Source: Hippea alviniae EP5-r (GTDB lineage Bacteria; Campylobacterota_A; Desulfurellia; Desulfurellales; Hippeaceae). Taken from it: a stretch of 64,000 nt of DNA. Under the pieces are notes generated by a model. That model was not told the origin of the DNA and ran no database searches. It saw only the letters and a list, made by a program, of their open reading frames with translations. The position numbers and the translations under genes are program-made. This document shows positions 1 through 8,786 of this stretch, piece by piece. Location of the stretch: contig NZ_ATUV01000001.1 of assembly GCF_000420385.1 (NCBI RefSeq), positions 620,001-684,000 on the forward strand, written 5' to 3'. Numbering within the stretch: position 1 is the stretch's first letter; each line of letters opens with the position of its first letter.

Positions 1-115
<115 letters not shown>

Positions 116-122
116 TTACCTC

Positions 123-1832
123 CTATTTAACTAAAAAGGCATCCTTAAGCGTATAGGACATATATCCATTCTTTATGTATGCATAAAACGCCACATCATA
201 CACATGCCCAACGCTCAGGTTCAGTTTATCAAAACTTACCATCCATAAACTCGCCGTTCCATCATCAAGAAGGTATTTTGGATATTTGTCAAGAATTAAG
301 CCAACATCCTTTACAATGGCGTTTCTTGAGAAGAACAATGGCTCTTCGTTTGAATGACCAAACGGTTCAAGCAGGCTCAACTCTTCCAAAAACTGCCTGT
401 TAAACACATCAAACGAAACTTCGCACTCAATATCATAACTTGCCGTTGGCACATAATCCCTATATCTCTCTTTTGCTATCTCGTTAATTCTCTCCTTAAA
501 TTTATCTAAATACTTATTCTTTATCGTTATACCAACAGCCATTCTATGACCGCCAAATCTCTCAAGAAAAACTTCGGTCTCTTTTATGAGAGAAAATAGG
601 TCTATATCTCCGGCACTTCTGCCACTGCCTATGCTTATCTCTTCGCCTTTGCTTACAATAATTGCAGGTTTTTTGTATTTGTATGATATGGCATTTGCCA
701 CTATTCCTATGACGCCTTTGTGCCAATGTCTATCTGCTGCGACAATAACCAAATCATCTGTATTTTCGGCTAATTTTTGAACTTCCGATACTATCTGCAT
801 CTGAAGTTTTCTTCTTTCGGCATTTATCTGTTCAAGCTTTCTTGCTATTAGCTCTGCTTCCTTCTCATCTTCCTTCATGAACATATCAACAACTATTGAA
901 GCATCGGATAGTCTGCCCGCTGCGTTTATCTTTGGCGCTATAACAAAGCCTACATGTTTTGATGTTAAGTTTCCTTCTATGCCCGAAACCTTCTTTAGAA
1001 GCTCAAGCCCAACAGTTGAGTGTTTCTTGTTAAATAAACCAACCTTTACACAAACCCTGTTCTCATCTAAAAGTGGGACGATGTCTGCAAGTGTTCCAAG
1101 AGCAACAAGGTCTAAATACTTCTTCAAGTTTGGCTCTTCCATAGAGTCAAAAAAACCCATCTTTCTAAGCCTGTTTCTTAATGCCATGATAAGATTGAAT
1201 GCAACACCAACACCTGAGAGCTCTTTAAATGGAAACTTTGAGTCTCTCCTTTTTGGATTTACTACGGCAAATGCATTCGGCAGACTCTCCTGCGGCTCGT
1301 GATGGTCTGTAATTATCACATCTATGCCAACATTCTTTGCAAACTCAACTTCGTCTATGCTTGTGATACCGTTGTCAACGGTGATTATTAACCCGGCTTT
1401 TGTTTGGACGGCCTTTTTAATTGCTTCAAGGCTTAACCCATATCCTTCATCCCTTGTTGGTATGTAAAAGCTTGCATTTACACCTATTTCTTTAAAGAAT
1501 TTGAGCAGAAGGCTTGTTGATGTGACACCGTCGGTGTCGTAATCACCTACAACAAAAATCTTCTCTTTTCTTCTTATCGCCATAATAATTCTATCGACGG
1601 CTATGTCCATATCCTTAAGAAGAAACGGATTGTATAACTGGGAAAGGGAAGGATAGAGAAACTCTCTTATCTGATGCTCTGTTGTTATTCCCCTGTGTGA
1701 TAGGATTTTTCTTGTTATCTCGTATATGTTAAGCCTTCCAACCCTTATTAAAGGGTTTTTGAAGCACTCATCTTTGATTATGAGCTTTTTCTTTTCACCT
1801 GTTATGCTGTTCAGTTGAATTTCCCGTGCCAT
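123..1832 (-). CDS. recJ: Single-stranded-DNA-specific exonuclease RecJ
   Basis: A protein of about 569 residues of the DHH phosphoesterase superfamily. RecJ degrades single-stranded DNA 5' to 3' in recombination and mismatch or base-excision repair. Motif I DYDTDG lies near residues 97-102, the DHH motif (TDHHEP) near 176-178, and the DHHA1 motif GGHRMAVG near 425. The length matches the family (about 560-580). The reading frame is open to 1871, but the ATG at 1832 is preferred. It still lies inside the 3' end of the upstream argH-Nudix gene (38 nt overlap), so translational coupling is likely. The exact start is uncertain because no strong Shine-Dalgarno site precedes it. Confidence 0.93.
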   Translation of the reverse strand: MAREIQLNSITGEKKKLIIKDECFKNPLIRVGRLNIYEITRKILSHRGITTEHQIREFLYPSLSQLYNPFLLKDMDIAVDRIIMAIRRKEKIFVVGDYDTDGVTSTSLLLKFFKEIGVNASFYIPTRDEGYGLSLEAIKKAVQTKAGLIITVDNGITSIDEVEFAKNVGIDVIITDHHEPQESLPNAFAVVNPKRRDSKFPFKELSGVGVAFNLIMALRNRLRKMGFFDSMEEPNLKKYLDLVALGTLADIVPLLDENRVCVKVGLFNKKHSTVGLELLKKVSGIEGNLTSKHVGFVIAPKINAAGRLSDASIVVDMFMKEDEKEAELIARKLEQINAERRKLQMQIVSEVQKLAENTDDLVIVAADRHWHKGVIGIVANAISYKYKKPAIIVSKGEEISIGSGRSAGDIDLFSLIKETEVFLERFGGHRMAVGITIKNKYLDKFKERINEIAKERYRDYVPTASYDIECEVSFDVFNRQFLEELSLLEPFGHSNEEPLFFSRNAIVKDVGLILDKYPKYLLDDGTASLWMVSFDKLNLSVGHVYDVAFYAYIKNGYMSYTLKDAFLVK

Positions 1833-3645
1833 ATTTTGAGAAATAGTCCTGCAGAATCTTTTTATGGTCAAAAACTATCGGTTCAGGTAAACTATTTTTA
1901 TCAAATAGACCTATTTCTAAAGCATCATCATCCGCTTTGGGTTTACCTTCGGCTTCTGCAACAAATACGGTGGTTATTGTGTGCCCTCTTGGGTCTCTGT
2001 CTGGGTCGGAATAGACGCCAAGCAGACCCTTAAGCTTAACATCAAGCGATGTCTCTTCCTTTGCTTCCCTTACTGCTGCACTTTCGGCTGACTCTCCATA
2101 ATCTATATATCCGCCCGGTATTGCCCATCCATAAGGCTCGTTTTTTCTTCTTATTAAAACAATCTTGCCATCAACTTCAATAATTATATCAACCGTTGGG
2201 ATAGGGTTTTTATAAGCCTTTACAGGATAACCACATCTTGGGCATTCAATCGTATTGCCATCTTCTCTTGTTGACAGCTCTTTTTCTATCTCTTCAATCA
2301 CCTTAAGCACATTCTCTTTTGCCGTTCCACCATAGCTTGTTCTTGAATTTACAGCTTTCTTGTAATGCAGAACATTGATTATGTCGCTTTCTATGAGTTC
2401 TGAGAACTTCTTTAACTCTTCTATGCTTAGTTCGTTCAATTTTTTGTTGTTTTGTTCAGCATAAGCTACAATTTCACCTGTTATCTTGTGTGCTTCTCTG
2501 AAAGGAATACCTTTTCTCGTCAGATAATCTGCCAAATCCGTTGCCGTTATAAAACCCTTTTCTAAAGCTTTTTCTAACACTTCTTCTTTTGGCTTTATCT
2601 TTGGTATAAATCCATTTAAAACATCCAAAATGCCAAAAATTGTATCGATTGAGTCAAATAGTGATTCCTTATCTTCCTGCATGTCTCTGTTGTATGTTAA
2701 AGGTAAACCTTTCATTAATGTTAAAAGCTGGATGAGATTGCCGTATGTTCTTGCCGTTTTTCCACGCACAAGTTCCATTGCATCGGGATTTTTTTTCTGT
2801 GGCATTATGCTTGAGCCTGTACAGAACTCATCGGGCAAATCAACAAAATCAAACTCTTGAGATGAGAATATAACCATCTCTTCGGCAAATCTTGATGCAT
2901 GCATAGCACAGATTGCTATATCGTTTAAAAACTCAATAGCAAAATCCCTATCCGAGACTGCATCCATTGAGTTTCTTGATATCTTTGAAAACTTAAGCTG
3001 TTCTGCAACGAATTTTCTATCTATCGGGAAGCTTGTGCCTGCTAAGGCTCCGCTGCCCAAAGGCAAAACATCAATTCTTTTTATCGTATCTTTGAATCTC
3101 TCTTTATCCCTTTTGAATTTTTCATAATAGGCTAAAAGATAATGGGAAAATAGAACGGGTTGGGCATGCTGAAGATGGGTAAAGCCCGGCATTACAACAT
3201 CGACATACTTTTTTGCAAGCTCAACGATGTTTTTCAAGAGTTTATTTAGTCTGTCTATTATCTCAATTGATGCATCCCTTAAAAATAGCCTTATGTCTAA
3301 AGCTATCTGGTCGTTTCTGCTTCTTGCTGTGTGAAGTTTACCACCGACTTTGCCAACAAGTTCTATCAGTTTTCTCTCTATGTTCATGTGTATATCTTCA
3401 TCTTCTATGCGAAACTCAAACTCACCTTCATCAATCATGTGCTTTATTTTTCGTAAGCCTTCTATGATTTTATCTGCTTCTTCGTCGGTTATGATGCCCT
3501 GTTTTGCAAGCATCTGAGCGTGAACAATCGAGCCTGCTATGTCGTATTCATATAATCTTTTGTCATAACTTATCGATTCTGAAAACTTCTCCATTACATT
3601 GTCTGTGGCAGACGAGAACCTTCCACCCCACAGTTTTTTATTCAT
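1795..3645 (-). CDS. argH: Argininosuccinate lyase fused to a C-terminal Nudix hydrolase domain
   Basis: Residues 1 to about 457 are a complete argininosuccinate lyase, the last step of arginine synthesis. Visible are KLWGGRF at the N-terminus, the HTARSRNDQ region and the fumarase/lyase signature [11 protein letters not shown]. The frame then continues without a stop into about 155 residues of a Nudix hydrolase: a CPRCGYP knuckle, [17 protein letters not shown], and a Nudix box GGYIDYGE...REAKEETS in which the usual last glycine is serine. No ATG, GTG or TTG in the correct frame separates the domains, so the Nudix part appears to be made only as a fusion. The Nudix substrate is unknown; it resembles ADP-ribose/MutT-type enzymes. 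The gene overlaps hom by 8 nt and recJ by 38 nt. Confidence 0.93.
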   Translation of the reverse strand: MNKKLWGGRFSSATDNVMEKFSESISYDKRLYEYDIAGSIVHAQMLAKQGIITDEEADKIIEGLRKIKHMIDEGEFEFRIEDEDIHMNIERKLIELVGKVGGKLHTARSRNDQIALDIRLFLRDASIEIIDRLNKLLKNIVELAKKYVDVVMPGFTHLQHAQPVLFSHYLLAYYEKFKRDKERFKDTIKRIDVLPLGSGALAGTSFPIDRKFVAEQLKFSKISRNSMDAVSDRDFAIEFLNDIAICAMHASRFAEEMVIFSSQEFDFVDLPDEFCTGSSIMPQKKNPDAMELVRGKTARTYGNLIQLLTLMKGLPLTYNRDMQEDKESLFDSIDTIFGILDVLNGFIPKIKPKEEVLEKALEKGFITATDLADYLTRKGIPFREAHKITGEIVAYAEQNNKKLNELSIEELKKFSELIESDIINVLHYKKAVNSRTSYGGTAKENVLKVIEEIEKELSTREDGNTIECPRCGYPVKAYKNPIPTVDIIIEVDGKIVLIRRKNEPYGWAIPGGYIDYGESAESAAVREAKEETSLDVKLKGLLGVYSDPDRDPRGHTITTVFVAEAEGKPKADDDALEIGLFDKNSLPEPIVFDHKKILQDYFSKYGTGNSTEQHNR

Positions 3646-4936
3646 CGTTATCCACCCTTATAAGTAAGGCTTTCTCTTTTACTATATCAAGCTTTTCTAT
3701 AATTGACAGGGCGTGTTTTATGTCTGCTTCCCTTGCCTTGTGGGTAAACATTATCAAAGGCACCCACTCATCACCCTTATTTATCTGAACAACACTTTTT
3801 ATACTTATGTTGTAATCGCCTAAGACACCCGATATCTTTGATAAAACGCCAGCCTGGTCTTTAACGGTAAATCTTAGGTAATAACTCATTTGTAAGTCGT
3901 CTATATTTAGAATCTCTCTTTTTCTTACGAAATTGAACGGAAATGACATCAAAGGAACCCTTAGGTTTGTTTTATTCTTTATGTTTCTTGCTATGTCCAT
4001 AATGTCGCCAACAACGGCAGATGCTGTTGGCAGGCTCCCTGCACCTTTGCCTATATAAATTGTCTCATCATCCATGTCGCATCTAACCTTTATTGCGTTA
4101 AATTCGCCATCGGTTTTTGCAAGTGTGTCGTCCTTTTTAATTAGTGTCGGATGCACCCTTACATCTATCTTATCGTCTATTAATCGCGTTATTCCCAACA
4201 GCTTAATCCTATAACCAAACTCATCGGCAAACTTTATATCAAGCAGACTTATATTTCTTATGCCTTCTGTATAGACTTCCTTTGCGACAACATTATCTCC
4301 AAATGAAATGGAACTTAAAATCGCCATCTTGTGGGCTGAATCTATACCGTCAATGTCGAATGTTGGGTCTGCTTCAGCAAAACCTTTCTCCTGTGCATCC
4401 TTTAAAACCTTATCAAAAGGCAGCTCCTTGTTAAACATCTCTGTTAAGATATAGTTGCAAGTGCCGTTGACTATAGCTTTTATTGAGTGTATGTTATTTG
4501 CGGCTAAGGATTCTTTAATGGATTTGATTATTGGTATGCCGCCAGCTACCGCAGCTTCATAACCTATATCCACTTTCTTATCGAAGGCTTTTGAGAATAT
4601 CTCATATCCAAACTCGGCAAGCAGCGCCTTGTTTGCAGTTGCTATACTTTTGCCCTTCTCTATGGCTTCTAATATAAACTCTTTTGCAAATGTCGTTCCA
4701 CCAATGAGCTCAACGACAATATCTATATCATCATTTAGCAGCTCTTCGTAACTGTTTGCTATCTTACCTTCGAGCAAAGGTTTTACATCATCCTTAATCT
4801 TTTTTGCATATACTCTTTTAAGGTTCAGCTCAAAGCCGAGCCTTTTTTTAATTATCTCACTATTTTCAGTTAATATTTTAACAACGCCACTTCCAACAGT
4901 TCCAACGCCAAGCAAACCCACATTTACCGTTTCCAT
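3638..4936 (-). CDS. hom: Homoserine dehydrogenase with ACT domain
   Basis: 432 residues, the length usual for bacterial homoserine dehydrogenases. The enzyme reduces aspartate semialdehyde to homoserine for threonine, methionine and isoleucine synthesis. Visible are the N-terminal nucleotide-binding loop [11 protein letters not shown] (7-17), the VNGTCNYIL segment of the catalytic domain, [18 protein letters not shown] with the conserved acidic and lysine residues, and a C-terminal ACT domain from about 350 ([26 protein letters not shown]) that normally binds an amino-acid effector. AAGGAGTC precedes the ATG. A consensus promoter lies just upstream, so this starts the hom-argH-recJ-nrdJ unit even though aroF lies only 63 nt before it. 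Confidence 0.96.
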   Translation of the reverse strand: METVNVGLLGVGTVGSGVVKILTENSEIIKKRLGFELNLKRVYAKKIKDDVKPLLEGKIANSYEELLNDDIDIVVELIGGTTFAKEFILEAIEKGKSIATANKALLAEFGYEIFSKAFDKKVDIGYEAAVAGGIPIIKSIKESLAANNIHSIKAIVNGTCNYILTEMFNKELPFDKVLKDAQEKGFAEADPTFDIDGIDSAHKMAILSSISFGDNVVAKEVYTEGIRNISLLDIKFADEFGYRIKLLGITRLIDDKIDVRVHPTLIKKDDTLAKTDGEFNAIKVRCDMDDETIYIGKGAGSLPTASAVVGDIMDIARNIKNKTNLRVPLMSFPFNFVRKREILNIDDLQMSYYLRFTVKDQAGVLSKISGVLGDYNISIKSVVQINKGDEWVPLIMFTHKAREADIKHALSIIEKLDIVKEKALLIRVDNDE

Positions 4937-4948
4937 AGCGACTCCTTT

Positions 4949-4965
4949 ACCCTAAGAGTTAGGGT
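4949..4965 (-). promoter_or_regulatory. Inverted repeat at the hom transcription start
   Basis: A perfect 7-bp inverted repeat, ACCCTAA-ctc-TTAGGGT, covers the expected transcription start between the hom -10 box and its Shine-Dalgarno site. It could be a repressor operator or a short 5' mRNA hairpin. No regulator is identified. Confidence 0.45.
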
Positions 4966-4966
4966 T

Positions 4967-4995
4967 AATATAGAATACAACAAGAGAAGTGTCAA
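4967..4995 (-). promoter_or_regulatory. Promoter of hom operon
   Basis: TTGACA, 17-bp spacer, TATATT reading toward hom. This is a near-consensus sigma-70 type promoter placed in the 63-nt gap between aroF and hom. Confidence 0.75.
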
Positions 4996-4999
4996 CGCA

Positions 5000-6034
5000 T
5001 TATTCTTCTATGATTTTATCAACGACTTCTCCTATAGCTTTCAACTCTTTCATTAAATTGCAAAACTCTTCTATTGTCAACTGCTGAGCGGCATCGGACA
5101 CTGCTATCTGTGGATTGTAATGAACTTCTATCAGTAATCCATCTGCACCTGCTGCTATTGCTGCCCTTGACAATGCCGGAACATAGTCCCTTTTACCTGC
5201 AGCATGAGACGGATCTATGATTACAGGTAAATGCGTCTCTTTTTTCAAAACTGGAACGGCAGATATGTCAAGTGTGTTTCTTGTTGCCGTTTCGAATGTT
5301 CTTATACCCCTTTCACATAGGATAACATCTGCATTGCCTTCGCTCATTATATATTCTGCACTCATCAAGAACTCCTGAATCGTCGTTGCCATACCCCTTT
5401 TAAGTAAAACTGGTTTGTCGGTTTTTCCAACTTCTTTGAGCAGTGCGAAGTTTTGAATGTTTCTTGCACCAATCTGCAACACATCTGCATATTTAAGCAC
5501 AACATCTAAATCTCTTGGGTTCATAACTTCTGTTACAACGGGCATTCCTGTCTCTTCTGATGCTTCTTTTAAAATCTTTAGCCCTTCTTCACCCAATCCC
5601 TGGAAGCTGTAAGGTGATGTTCTTGGTTTGAATGCACCACCTCTTAACATGTGGGCTGAACATTTTTTTATGCCCAGAGCTGTTGTCATAACCTGTTCTC
5701 TGTTCTCAACCGAGCATGGACCAGCAATTACGGTGAATCTATTTCCACCTATTTTGACACCGTTTACATCAATGATTGTGTCTGAGTCTCTATGTTCTCG
5801 TGATGCTAACTTGTAAGGTTTAGATACCCTATGGACGCTTTCAACAGCTTTGTCAAGGGATAATACGGCAATCAAATCCAAATTCTCTGTTTTTGAGTCT
5901 ATGTCGCCTATTACACCTATAACCGTTTTTGTGCTACCCTTTGATATGTGGGCTTTAAGCTCTAAGCTTTCAATCTTCTCCTTTAGTCTTTGAATGTCTT
6001 CTTCTTTTGCTGTTGATTTCATTACAATTATCAT
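5000..6034 (-). CDS. aroF: 3-deoxy-7-phosphoheptulonate (DAHP) synthase, Thermotoga type
   Basis: 344 residues. It catalyses the first step of the shikimate pathway, condensing phosphoenolpyruvate and erythrose 4-phosphate. The N-terminal ~70 residues form the ferredoxin-like regulatory domain found in Thermotoga/Bacillus-type DAHP synthases ([15 protein letters not shown]). The barrel carries [28 protein letters not shown] and DPSHAAGKR. The ATG at 6034 is chosen because GGAGGTG lies 5 nt upstream; a longer open frame would begin inside that ribosome binding site. In related enzymes the ferredoxin-like domain gives feedback inhibition by aromatic amino acids. Here transcription also appears attenuated by an aromatic-rich leader peptide upstream. 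Confidence 0.95.
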   Translation of the reverse strand: MIIVMKSTAKEEDIQRLKEKIESLELKAHISKGSTKTVIGVIGDIDSKTENLDLIAVLSLDKAVESVHRVSKPYKLASREHRDSDTIIDVNGVKIGGNRFTVIAGPCSVENREQVMTTALGIKKCSAHMLRGGAFKPRTSPYSFQGLGEEGLKILKEASEETGMPVVTEVMNPRDLDVVLKYADVLQIGARNIQNFALLKEVGKTDKPVLLKRGMATTIQEFLMSAEYIMSEGNADVILCERGIRTFETATRNTLDISAVPVLKKETHLPVIIDPSHAAGKRDYVPALSRAAIAAGADGLLIEVHYNPQIAVSDAAQQLTIEEFCNLMKELKAIGEVVDKIIEE

Positions 6035-6063
6035 TTTTACACCTCCCAATTAGAATTTCGGCC

Positions 6064-6117
6064 AATAAAAAAAGCCGTTTGGGTTGACCATCCTTGGGAT
6101 AGCCTACCCAAACGGCT
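6064..6117 (-). terminator. Attenuator terminator before aroF, with competing antiterminator
   Basis: In the reverse-strand RNA, a 12-bp perfect stem AGCCGTTTGGGT/ACCCAAACGGCT (6106-6117 with 6073-6084) closes a 21-nt loop and is followed directly by seven U residues (6073-6067): a strong intrinsic terminator 30 nt before the aroF ribosome binding site. The 5' arm contains CCGTTTGGG, which can instead pair with TTTAAACGG just after the leader stop codon (AAACGG at 6134-6139), using G-U pairs at the end. The two pairings exclude each other, as in trp/phe attenuators. Confidence 0.85.
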
Positions 6118-6146
6118 CGAAAACTAACAAGCTCCGTTTAAATAGA

Positions 6147-6227
6147 CTATCCCCCTCCTTTGAAAAACCAATAATAATAGTTAAATGTATAAAAATAACC
6201 CTTGAAACTTTTAGCCAATCCCATCAT
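6147..6227 (-). CDS. Aromatic-rich leader peptide of the aroF attenuator
   Basis: A 26-codon ORF beginning ATG ATG between a strong promoter and the attenuator terminator of the DAHP synthase gene. Eleven of 26 residues are aromatic: Phe at 8, 12, 15, 21 and 22; Tyr at 11, 13, 17, 18 and 19; Trp at 20. The core reads YFYTFNYYYWFF. This is the pattern of amino-acid attenuation leaders, here apparently sensing all three aromatic amino acids together. The stop codon lies 8 nt before the segment that forms the antiterminator, so a ribosome reaching the stop would cover that segment and favour termination, while one stalled at the aromatic codons would leave it free. The last sense codons also contain AAAGGAGGGGG, an internal Shine-Dalgarno-like run that might slow ribosomes. 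The function is inferred from sequence alone. Confidence 0.85.
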   Translation of the reverse strand: MMGLAKSFKGYFYTFNYYYWFFKGGG

Positions 6228-6236
6228 AGTGCAACC

Positions 6237-6265
6237 CTTATAGCACAAAGATTAAGTAATTGCAA
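6237..6265 (-). promoter_or_regulatory. Promoter of the aroF leader
   Basis: TTGCAA, 17-bp spacer, TATAAG reading toward the leader peptide. The expected start (about 7 nt after the -10 box) falls around 6230, only a few nucleotides before the leader ATG at 6227, so the leader would be translated from an almost leaderless RNA. Confidence 0.7.
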
Positions 6266-6266
6266 G

Positions 6267-6536
6267 TTATTTTTTGCTTTGTGTTTGATACAGAGCATCA
6301 AGATATTTACTTAAAATTTTGTTGAGCTTTTTCATTATCTGGTTTATCTCTTCTTCCTTAAAAACCAAATGGAGTTGTCTAAAATCAACTCCTTTGTAAA
6401 AAAGAACACCATTTTCCAAAGATATCTCGTCGTCTAACAAACTTTTAAATAGCCAATCGTTTGCGAATGTTTTCTCTATTCTATCTGCAAAGTAGTTTAA
6501 GTCTGCCACAATTTTACTGTTTATGTTTCTTTTCAT
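6267..6536 (-). CDS. Conserved-looking small protein of unknown function
   Basis: An 89-residue charged protein without membrane segments or motifs that I recognise. The start at 6536 is chosen because AAGGTG lies 4 nt upstream; the frame is open to 6554 but the extra codons lack a binding site. A plausible promoter (TTGATT, 16 bp, TAATCT at 6569-6596) precedes it. It ends 2 nt before the -35 box of the aroF leader promoter, so read-through into that operon is possible. Even spacing of Lys, Glu, Leu and Ile suggests a mainly helical soluble protein. Function unknown. Confidence 0.6.
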   Translation of the reverse strand: MKRNINSKIVADLNYFADRIEKTFANDWLFKSLLDDEISLENGVLFYKGVDFRQLHLVFKEEEINQIMKKLNKILSKYLDALYQTQSKK

Positions 6537-6601
6537 CTTACACCTTCTTAACAATACATAGCGCAGATAGATTACCAGATTTTACTTCAAAATCAATATG
6601 T

Positions 6602-6631
6602 TTGACTATCAATGTGCACTTTTGCTATAAA
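6602..6631 (+). promoter_or_regulatory. Promoter of tRNA-Ser(CGA)
   Basis: TTGACT, 18-bp spacer, TATAAA, with the mature tRNA beginning 8 nt after the -10 box. Confidence 0.7.
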
Positions 6632-6638
6632 AACCAAC

Positions 6639-6729
<91 letters not shown>

Positions 6730-6793
6730 GTTTAATCTAATCCCTTTTGTTTATATTAAAAGTGTTGTAAAAACAGGTAAAAAGGAGGACAAA

Positions 6794-7252
6794 ATGAACA
6801 AAAGCGAGGAAAAATTCAAAGAGTGGCTCGATAGCAAAAAGTATCCTTATATCTATGTAGATCAAGGTACAGATACTTTCTCCAATTTTTTCAAAGATTT
6901 TACTAAAAGACCGGATTTTTTGGTGATTGTTAGAAATTTTGGAATAATAGCAGTAGATGTAAAAGAAAAAAACAATAGAGAATACAAAGATTTCATATTA
7001 GATGAAGAAGAAGTAAAAAAATATTTAGCGTTCGAGAGAATAACTAAATTACCGGTATGGTTTGTGTTTTGCAGAAGAGAGGAAGAATATAAGAACTGGT
7101 ACTGGATTTCACTTTCCAAAGTTTTAGAATGTTCCATTAAAAAAAGTCAGGCTAGTGGTGATGAGTTCAGAGCTATCAATTCTTCAGACTGTATAATTAT
7201 TCAAGTAGGTAGAGGCGATGGTTTATCTCGTCTTATGGATGATATGATGTAG
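6794..7252 (+). CDS. Small PD-(D/E)xK nuclease-like protein
   Basis: 152 residues; AAAGGAGGAC lies just before the ATG. The pattern P40-D41, then D55-V-K57 in a hydrophobic strand (GIIAVDVKEK), with E6 or E10 upstream, fits the PD-(D/E)xK nuclease fold seen in restriction, repair and Holliday-junction enzymes. A catalytic role is an inference, since proteins with this fold can also be inactive binders. It stands alone between a forward serine tRNA gene and two reverse ones, with no methylase, recombinase or toxin partner nearby. Its AT-rich flanks and tRNA setting are compatible with acquired DNA but do not prove it. Confidence 0.6.
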   Translation: MNKSEEKFKEWLDSKKYPYIYVDQGTDTFSNFFKDFTKRPDFLVIVRNFGIIAVDVKEKNNREYKDFILDEEEVKKYLAFERITKLPVWFVFCRREEEYKNWYWISLSKVLECSIKKSQASGDEFRAINSSDCIIIQVGRGDGLSRLMDDMM

Positions 7253-7474
7253 AGAAAATAGGAGTAATCTATAATTAAATACAATTAAACAAAAACGAAG
7301 CAAAAAACCAACTAAAACAAGATAAAAAGTTTTTCTTTTCTCTTAATAAAACGGCAGAAATAAGCGTAGGAAGAAAACAAAAATAGGTAAAACATCAAAA
7401 TTTAAATCTACGGCTTTATGTTGTTTTTAAGAATAACTTGAAGTTAAATAACCACAATCGGAGGTTTAAGAAAC

Positions 7475-7569
<95 letters not shown>

Positions 7570-7579
7570 AAAAAATAAA

Positions 7580-7671
7580 TGGCGGAGGAGGTAGGATTCG
7601 AACCCACGGTACCCTTGCGGGTACAACGGCTTTCAAGGCCGCCGCCTTAAGCCAGACTCGGCCACTCCTCC
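7580..7671 (-). tRNA. tRNA-Ser (anticodon UGA)
   Basis: Reverse strand: acceptor GGAGGAG/CTCCTCC, discriminator G and an encoded CCA. The anticodon loop CTTGAAA gives UGA (codons UCA/UCG/UCU by wobble). The long variable arm GTACCCGCAAGGGTAC marks a serine tRNA. It lies 10 nt before the GCU gene, so the two are probably one transcript. Confidence 0.97.
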
Positions 7672-7681
7672 GTCGCTGAAA

Positions 7682-7710
7682 TAAATAACACATTTACCCT
7701 GATTTTTCAA
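7682..7710 (-). promoter_or_regulatory. Promoter of the tRNA-Ser(UGA)-tRNA-Ser(GCU) pair
   Basis: TTGAAA, 17-bp spacer, TATTTA, 10 nt before the UGA tRNA and directly after the mqnC stop codon. Confidence 0.6.
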
Positions 7711-7718
7711 GTGGTTAA

Positions 7719-8786
7719 CTAAAGCATTTTGACGATTTTGTAATCCGTTGTTCTGAGTGCAGGTTTAAAGCCAGCTTTCTTTATGCACCTTGCTATCTCA
7801 TCAACGGAAGCTTCAGCTCTAAAGCCAGCCTGTCTCATTACATTCTCTTCAACGAGCATACTGCCCATATCATTTGCGCCAAAGTGCAAAGCCACTTCTC
7901 CCACATCTTTGCCTTGAGATGCCCACGAAGCCTGAATATTGTCAAAATTGTCAAGATAGATTCTCGCTATAGCAACAATTTTCAAATAATCAATACCACT
8001 TACGCTTCTTTCAACCCTTTTACCCAACTCGTTATTCTCTTTTTTAAAATCCCAGGCTATAAACGCTGTAAAACCGTGAGTTTTATCCTGAAGCTTGCGT
8101 ATTCTATCTAAATGCTCAATTATGTCTTCTTCTGTCTCTATATGTCCAAACATCATCGTTGCCGTTGTTTTTATGCCATGCTCATGTGCCTTTTGCATTA
8201 TTTCAAGCCATCTGTCGGTGCTTATCTTTTTGGGTGAAATCTCTCTTCTTACCCTTTCTGTTAAAATCTCAGCTCCACCACCCGGCATTGTCGTTAAGCC
8301 TGCATTTTTTAAATCTTCGAATACCTCATCAACGCTTTTTTGAGAAATTTTACACATAAGGTCTATCTCGGGTGGTGAAAACGCATGAACATGAACGCTG
8401 CTTTTTGATAACTCCCTTACCAGATCGAGATAATACGAGTAAGGCAAATCGGGATTCAAACCGCCCTGGATAAGAGCCGTTGTTATACCTTTACTTTGTG
8501 CTTCTTCTATCTTTTTAATCAACTCATCTATGCTTAAAGTGTAAGCATCCGGGTCGTTCTTTTTTCTGTAAAAGGCACAGAAAGAGCAGCCAACATAACA
8601 GATGTTCGTATAGTTTATGTTCGTGTCGAGTATGAATGTAACTATATCCGATGGCTGTTTTTTAAACCTTATTCTGTTTGCCAATCTGCCAAGTTCTAAA
8701 AAATCGCCGTTTTTTAGAAGCTCAACACCTTCATTCAGATTGATTCTTTCGAAGTTTTCTATCTTCTTGTATATTTTTTCTATCAA
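7719..8786 (-). CDS. mqnC: Cyclic dehypoxanthinyl futalosine synthase (MqnC)
   Basis: 355 residues, radical SAM. The cluster motif CYVGCSFC places three cysteines at 63, 67 and 70. The protein shows the MqnC-like segments LIQGGLNPDLPYSYYLDLV, AFSPPEI and TMPGGGAEIL. In the futalosine route to menaquinone, MqnC cyclises dehypoxanthine futalosine. It overlaps mqnE by 4 nt (ATGA), so the two are co-translated. MqnC and MqnE are paralogues and easily confused; the assignment rests on HAFSPPEI here against KAFTAVEIDY in the neighbour. Menaquinone serves anaerobic respiration, and chorismate is the precursor. Confidence 0.9.
   Translation of the reverse strand: MIEKIYKKIENFERINLNEGVELLKNGDFLELGRLANRIRFKKQPSDIVTFILDTNINYTNICYVGCSFCAFYRKKNDPDAYTLSIDELIKKIEEAQSKGITTALIQGGLNPDLPYSYYLDLVRELSKSSVHVHAFSPPEIDLMCKISQKSVDEVFEDLKNAGLTTMPGGGAEILTERVRREISPKKISTDRWLEIMQKAHEHGIKTTATMMFGHIETEEDIIEHLDRIRKLQDKTHGFTAFIAWDFKKENNELGKRVERSVSGIDYLKIVAIARIYLDNFDNIQASWASQGKDVGEVALHFGANDMGSMLVEENVMRQAGFRAEASVDEIARCIKKAGFKPALRTTDYKIVKML

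Noticed and set aside
7253-7474. AT-rich 222-nt stretch between the nuclease-like gene and tRNA-Ser(GCU), considered as an attachment site or IS remnant
   Set aside because: No inverted repeats, no duplicated tRNA 3' end and no ORF could be found.
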